DNA of 43,785 nucleotides, taken from contig CAKTEU010000016.1 in the NCBI GenBank assembly GCA_934552855.1, positions 1 through 43,785 of the forward strand, read 5' to 3'. Source of the stretch: an uncultured Eubacteriales bacterium. GTDB taxonomy: Bacteria; Bacillota; Clostridia; Oscillospirales; Acutalibacteraceae. This document shows positions 40,614 through 43,785 of this stretch, one piece after another (within the stretch, counting starts at the first letter, position 1; every line of letters begins with the position of its first letter). The translations under genes and the position numbers were made by a program. The notes under the pieces are model-generated. The model had not been told where the DNA came from and made no database searches. It saw only the letters and a program-made list of their open reading frames with translations.

Positions 40614-40799
40614 TTACCAGCTTGCCTTCTTCACGCCGGGAATCTGTCCTGCGTGGGCAAGTTCTCTGAAGCAGATACGGCATACTCCGTACTTACGAAG
40701 ATAGGCGTGAGGTCTGCCGCAGATCTTGCAGCGGTTATACTGCCTTGTGGAATACTTAGCGGGTCTTTTTTGTTTTACTTTCATTGAAGTCTTTGCCAT
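40614..40799 (-). CDS. rpsN: 30S ribosomal protein S14, zinc-binding short form
   Basis: 61 aa, type Z. CKICGRPHAYLRKYGVCRIC holds two CxxC pairs binding zinc, unlike the about 90-aa zinc-free paralogue. Sits between rplE and rpsH as expected. Confidence 0.97.
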   Translation of the reverse strand: MAKTSMKVKQKRPAKYSTRQYNRCKICGRPHAYLRKYGVCRICFRELAHAGQIPGVKKASW

Positions 40800-40815
40800 A
40801 AGTTATTCCTCCTCC

Positions 40816-41358
40816 TTATTGTCTTTCAAAAGGAGCACCCATAAGAGTGAGCAGCTCTCTTGCTTCTTCGTCAGTGTTTGCGGTTGTTACGAAACAGATA
40901 TCCATTCCGCGAACCTTGTCAATCTTATCATAGTCGATTTCGGGGAAGATAAGCTGTTCCTTGATACCGACTGTGTAGTTACCTCTGCCGTCGAAAGCAT
41001 TGGGGTTGATTCCTCTGAAGTCACGAACTCTGGGAAGAGCGAGATTGAAGAATCTGTCGATGAATTCATACATCTTGTCTCCCCTGAGTGTAACCTTTAC
41101 GCCGATAACCATGCCTTCACGAAGCTTGAAGTTAGCGACGGATTTTTTAGCCTTGCAAAGAACGGGCTGCTGACCTGTGATCTGTCTGATGTCTGAAACG
41201 ATTGCGTCGAGAACCTTTGAGTTATCTCTTGCTTCGCCGCAAGCAACGTTAACAACAACCTTGTCGATCTTCGGGATTTGCATAACGCTTTTATAGCCGA
41301 ACTTCTTCATGAGAGCAGGTGCAACCTCATTAACGTAGGCTTCTTTTAATCTTGCCAT
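40816..41358 (-). CDS. rplE: 50S ribosomal protein L5
   Basis: 180 aa, 5S rRNA-binding, forms the B1b bridge with S13. Family segments: MQIPKIDKVVVNVACGEARD, ITGQQPVLCKAKKSVANFKL, LPRVRDFRGINPNAFDGRGN, and a DICFVTTANTDEEARELL C-terminus. Confidence 0.98.
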   Translation of the reverse strand: MARLKEAYVNEVAPALMKKFGYKSVMQIPKIDKVVVNVACGEARDNSKVLDAIVSDIRQITGQQPVLCKAKKSVANFKLREGMVIGVKVTLRGDKMYEFIDRFFNLALPRVRDFRGINPNAFDGRGNYTVGIKEQLIFPEIDYDKIDKVRGMDICFVTTANTDEEARELLTLMGAPFERQ

Positions 41359-41372
41359 GTCATGTTCCTCCC

Positions 41373-41708
41373 TTATTCAAACTTTGCGCCGCAGCCGTCT
41401 TTTTTGCATACGCGCATTTTCTTTTGCTTGCCCTTAACTTCTTCATAAACGTGGCCGACTCTTGTCGGGCGGCCGCATTTCGGGCAGATAAGCTGAACCT
41501 TTGAAGCATAAAGAGCACTTTCAGCCTTGATGATTCCGCCGGGCTCGCCCATTTTGCGGGGTTTAACGTGCTTTGAAACAACGTTGATTCCCTCAACAAT
41601 GACTTTGCCTTCCGAAGGGCTGACCTGAAGGACCTTGCCTCTGGCGCCACGATCCTTGCCGTTGATAACAACAACCTGGTCGCCTGTTTTTACATGTACC
41701 TTACTCAT
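41373..41708 (-). CDS. rplX: 50S ribosomal protein L24
   Basis: 111 aa; an assembly initiator near the exit tunnel. N-terminal KOW motif VKTGDQVVVINGKDRGARGK. The C-terminus carries CPKCGRPTRVG and CKKDGC, which can form a Cys4 metal site as in many Firmicutes L24 proteins. 14 nt before rplE. Confidence 0.97.
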   Translation of the reverse strand: MSKVHVKTGDQVVVINGKDRGARGKVLQVSPSEGKVIVEGINVVSKHVKPRKMGEPGGIIKAESALYASKVQLICPKCGRPTRVGHVYEEVKGKQKKMRVCKKDGCGAKFE

Positions 41709-41720
41709 CGTGACACCTCC

Positions 41721-42089
41721 TTAAAGAACTTCCGGAGCGAGGGAGAGGATTTTGAGATAATCCTTTTCACGAAGCTCTCTTGCAACCGGCCCAAAGATAC
41801 GGGTACCCTTGGGGTTTTTATCTTCCTTGATGATAACGGCTGCGTTTTCGTCAAAACGAATATACGTTCCGTCATCGCGGCGAACGCCTGTTGCAGTGCG
41901 GACAACAACTGCCTTAACAACGTCGCCTTTTTTTACGACGCCACCCGGTGCTGCCTTCTTGACAGAAGCAACAATGACGTCACCGATATTAGCATATCTT
42001 CTGCCGGTACCGCCGAGAACACGGATGCACATAAGCTCCTTAGCTCCGGTATTGTCGGCAACCTTAAGATAAGTTTGCTGTTGGATCAT
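41721..42089 (-). CDS. rplN: 50S ribosomal protein L14
   Basis: 122 aa; interface protein contacting 16S helix 14. MIQQQTYLKVADNTGAKELM; RVLGGTGRRYANIGDVIVAS; GTRIFGPVARELREKDYLKI. All family-diagnostic. Confidence 0.98.
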   Translation of the reverse strand: MIQQQTYLKVADNTGAKELMCIRVLGGTGRRYANIGDVIVASVKKAAPGGVVKKGDVVKAVVVRTATGVRRDDGTYIRFDENAAVIIKEDKNPKGTRIFGPVARELREKDYLKILSLAPEVL

Positions 42090-42118
42090 TGTGTTTGGCC
42101 TCCTTTAAGCTGCACCAA

Positions 42119-42373
42119 TTATTTGGCTTTTTCAATAATTTCAACGACACGCCATCTCTTGTCCTTTGAGATCGGGCGGGTCTCCATTACAAGTACACGG
42201 TCGCCGATTCCGCAAATTTCGTTTTCGTCGTGAGCCTTAACCTTAACGGTGCGGTTAACGATTTTCTTATAGAGCGGGTGTCTGACCTTATCCTTGATCG
42301 TAACAACAACAGTCTTGTTCATCTTGTCGCTGGTTACGATTCCGACCTGTGTTTTACGAAGGTTTCTTTCCAT
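42119..42373 (-). CDS. rpsQ: 30S ribosomal protein S17
   Basis: 84 aa OB-fold protein of the 30S body. GIVTSDKMNKTVVVTIKDKV, RHPLYKKIV and ENEICGIGDRVLVMETRPIS are typical. Confidence 0.98.
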   Translation of the reverse strand: MERNLRKTQVGIVTSDKMNKTVVVTIKDKVRHPLYKKIVNRTVKVKAHDENEICGIGDRVLVMETRPISKDKRWRVVEIIEKAK

Positions 42374-42394
42374 TTGTCTTTAACCTCCCTTTCC

Positions 42395-42598
42395 TCAAGA
42401 ATTTGCGCCGTGAAGTTCGATATCACGCTGAACAGTTTTAATTCTTGCGATATCCTTCTTAACTGCGCTGATTCTCATCGGGTTGTCGAGCTGATTAACA
42501 GCCTGCTGGAAGCGAAGATTGAAAAGCTCCTTCTTGAGCTCTGCGAGCTTTGCGTCCATCTCAGCGGCGGACAGTTTTCTGATTTCACTTGCTTTCAT
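42395..42598 (-). CDS. rpmC: 50S ribosomal protein L29
   Basis: 67 aa two-helix protein at the tunnel exit next to L23. MKASEIRKLSAAEMDAKLAE; KELFNLRFQQAVNQLDN; KDIARIKTVQRDIEL. Overlaps rplP by 1 nt (TAATG). Confidence 0.98.
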   Translation of the reverse strand: MKASEIRKLSAAEMDAKLAELKKELFNLRFQQAVNQLDNPMRISAVKKDIARIKTVQRDIELHGANS

Positions 42599-43029
42599 TA
42601 CTGTTCACCATCCTTTTCCTGTTCAGCCTTAGTTGCAAACTTGCACTTGATGGGAAGCTTGTTTGCGGCAAGACGCATAGCCTCACGTGCAAGAGCTTCG
42701 TCAACGCCTGCAATTTCAAACATAACTCTGCCGGGTTTAACAACTGCTACCCAATATTCGGGCGAGCCTTTACCGGAACCCATTCGGGTTTCTGCGGGCT
42801 TCTGAGTAATGGGCTTATCGGGGAAGATTTTGATCCAAACCTGACCGCCACGCTTGATGTAACGGGTCATGGCGATACGGGCTGCTTCAATCTGTCTTGA
42901 AGTGATCCATGCGGGTTCAAGAGCAACAAGACCGTAATCACCGTAAGTAACCTGATTGCCCTTGTGGGCTGCGCCTTTAAGGCGACCACGCTGAACTTTA
43001 CGGCGTTTAACACGTTTAGGCATTAACAT
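42598..43029 (-). CDS. rplP: 50S ribosomal protein L16
   Basis: 143 aa; binds near the A site and the 5S/23S junction. MLMPKRVKRRKVQRGRLKG (this MLMP start is usual), ARIAMTRYIKRGGQVWIKIF, RMGSGKGSPEYWVAVVKPG. GGAGGAG 7 nt before the ATG. Overlaps rpsC by 1 nt. Confidence 0.98.
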   Translation of the reverse strand: MLMPKRVKRRKVQRGRLKGAAHKGNQVTYGDYGLVALEPAWITSRQIEAARIAMTRYIKRGGQVWIKIFPDKPITQKPAETRMGSGKGSPEYWVAVVKPGRVMFEIAGVDEALAREAMRLAANKLPIKCKFATKAEQEKDGEQ

Positions 43030-43730
43030 TATCTTGCTCCTCCTTCCTTACGCTGTCTGGGGCGACGGCGTTCGGGACGACGGCGATCTTCGTTGTTGGA
43101 AACCTGAAGAACTTCGCCGGTGTAGATCCAAACCTTTACGCCGATGCGTCCGTAAGTTGTTTTTGCTTCTGCAAAACCATAGTCGATGTCGGCACGAATT
43201 GTCTGAAGGGGAATTGTGCCTTCCTTATAGGTTTCGCTTCTTGCGATTTCGGCACCGCCGAGACGGCCCGAAGCCTGACATTTGATACCCTTTGCGCCAA
43301 GCCTCATAGCTCTGCCGATTGCCTGCTTAAGAGCACGGCGGAAGGAAATTCTTCTTTCAAGCTGTGCGGCAATGTTTTCTGCAACGAGCTGAGCGTTGAC
43401 ATCGGGGTTCTTAATCTCAACAATGTTGAGCGAAACGCTCTTTCCAAGCTTCTTTTCAAGGGTGGCTTTGAGCTTTTCGATTTCTGCACCGCCACGGCCG
43501 ATAACCATGCCGGGCTTTGCAACATGAATGTTGATTCTTACACGGCTTGCGCTGCGTTCGATTTCAACTTTGGGAACTCCTGCGGGAGCAAGTGTTTCAA
43601 GGAGATATTCACGAAGATTGTAGTCTTCAACGAGTGTATCGCCGAAATCCTGCTTCTTAGCATACCAACGAGATTCCCAGTCCTTAATAACGCCTACTCT
43701 GAGACCGGTAGGATTAACTTTCTGACCCAT
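43029..43730 (-). CDS. rpsC: 30S ribosomal protein S3
   Basis: 233 aa; head protein lining the mRNA entry tunnel. MGQKVNPTGLRVGVIKDWES; KH domain loop GMVIGRGGAEIEKL; C-terminal domain RADIDYGFAEAKTTYGRIGV. It ends with an Arg-rich tail (EDRRRPERRRPRQRKEGG), longer and more basic than a minimal S3. SD GAGGAGG. Confidence 0.98.
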   Translation of the reverse strand: MGQKVNPTGLRVGVIKDWESRWYAKKQDFGDTLVEDYNLREYLLETLAPAGVPKVEIERSASRVRINIHVAKPGMVIGRGGAEIEKLKATLEKKLGKSVSLNIVEIKNPDVNAQLVAENIAAQLERRISFRRALKQAIGRAMRLGAKGIKCQASGRLGGAEIARSETYKEGTIPLQTIRADIDYGFAEAKTTYGRIGVKVWIYTGEVLQVSNNEDRRRPERRRPRQRKEGGAR

Positions 43731-43749
43731 TGTATTACCTCCTCCTCAC

Positions 43750-43785
43750 TTATTCTGCTTCCTTGAGAACAAGGGTGATGTGCGA
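43750..43785 (-). CDS. rplV: 50S ribosomal protein L22, C-terminal end only
   Basis: Only the last 11 codons and stop lie in the window: SHITLVLKEAE. This matches the T-S-H-I-T end of L22, and rplV precedes rpsC in this operon. The gene continues beyond the right edge. Confidence 0.9.
   Translation of the reverse strand, partial: SHITLVLKEAE

Overview
The window looks like a chromosomal segment of an anaerobic Gram-positive bacterium of the class Clostridia, probably a gut-type Oscillospirales relative. The evidence is: the Firmicutes order of the S10-spc-alpha ribosomal genes, with adk, map and a small KOW gene between secY and infA; zinc-type (Cys-rich) S4, S14 and L36; a paired glgC/glgD; an ECF sigma/anti-sigma pair of the kind common in Clostridia; AGGAGG ribosome-binding sites throughout; and a secreted BspA/CxxC-repeat protein typical of gut Clostridia. 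The lineage is an inference from gene content. No tRNA, rRNA, transposase, phage gene or CRISPR array was seen.

Layout. 0-2 kb: glmS (+), sharing a bidirectional terminator with argH (-). 3.5-10.4 kb: a five-gene operon (+) behind a consensus promoter, with a GlpA-like FAD/[2Fe-2S] dehydrogenase, a second FAD/NAD oxidoreductase, a DUF1667 protein, an FGGY sugar/polyol kinase and a homologue of alkyl-dihydroxyacetonephosphate synthase. 10.5-12.1 kb: an ECF sigma factor and its putative membrane anti-sigma factor, flanked by a 19-bp direct repeat. 12.2-15.2 kb: an ABC exporter and a CNNM/CorC-type transporter. 15.3-18.2 kb: a P2A-type cation ATPase (-) behind a yybP-ykoY manganese riboswitch. 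18.3-19.4 kb: trpS (-). 19.4-20.0 kb: an AT-rich stretch with repeated TTTCAACAT motifs, then a small membrane protein gene (+). 20.0-22.9 kb: a large secreted repeat protein (-). 23.1-25.5 kb: an FAD oxidoreductase (+) converging on a metallophosphoesterase (-). 25.7-31.6 kb: the glycogen operon glgBCDA (+). 31.6-43.8 kb: the ribosomal-protein cluster (-), from the end of rplV to rplQ, including secY, adk, map, infA and rpoA.

How the parts fit. The 3.5-10.4 kb operon is built around glycerol-3-phosphate/dihydroxyacetone-phosphate chemistry: a kinase makes a phosphorylated polyol, the GlpA-like pair oxidises it, and the AGPS-like enzyme belongs to a family that attaches a fatty alcohol to the DHAP backbone. 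That makes an ether-lipid branch a testable idea. glgB-glgC-glgD-glgA make storage glycogen. The cation ATPase is probably a Mn2+/Ca2+ exporter switched on by Mn2+, because the terminator's 5' arm overlaps the aptamer's closing stem.

The most unexplained pieces are: (i) a 256-nt structured non-coding gap between infA and rpmJ in an otherwise tightly packed ribosomal operon; (ii) the 954-aa secreted protein with 17 His-Cys-CxxC modules and a distinctive Cys/His-rich C-terminal cap; (iii) the AGPS-like gene in a glycerol-phosphate operon; (iv) the TTTCAACAT array upstream of the small membrane protein; and (v) a hairpin between a Shine-Dalgarno-like sequence and the glmS start codon.
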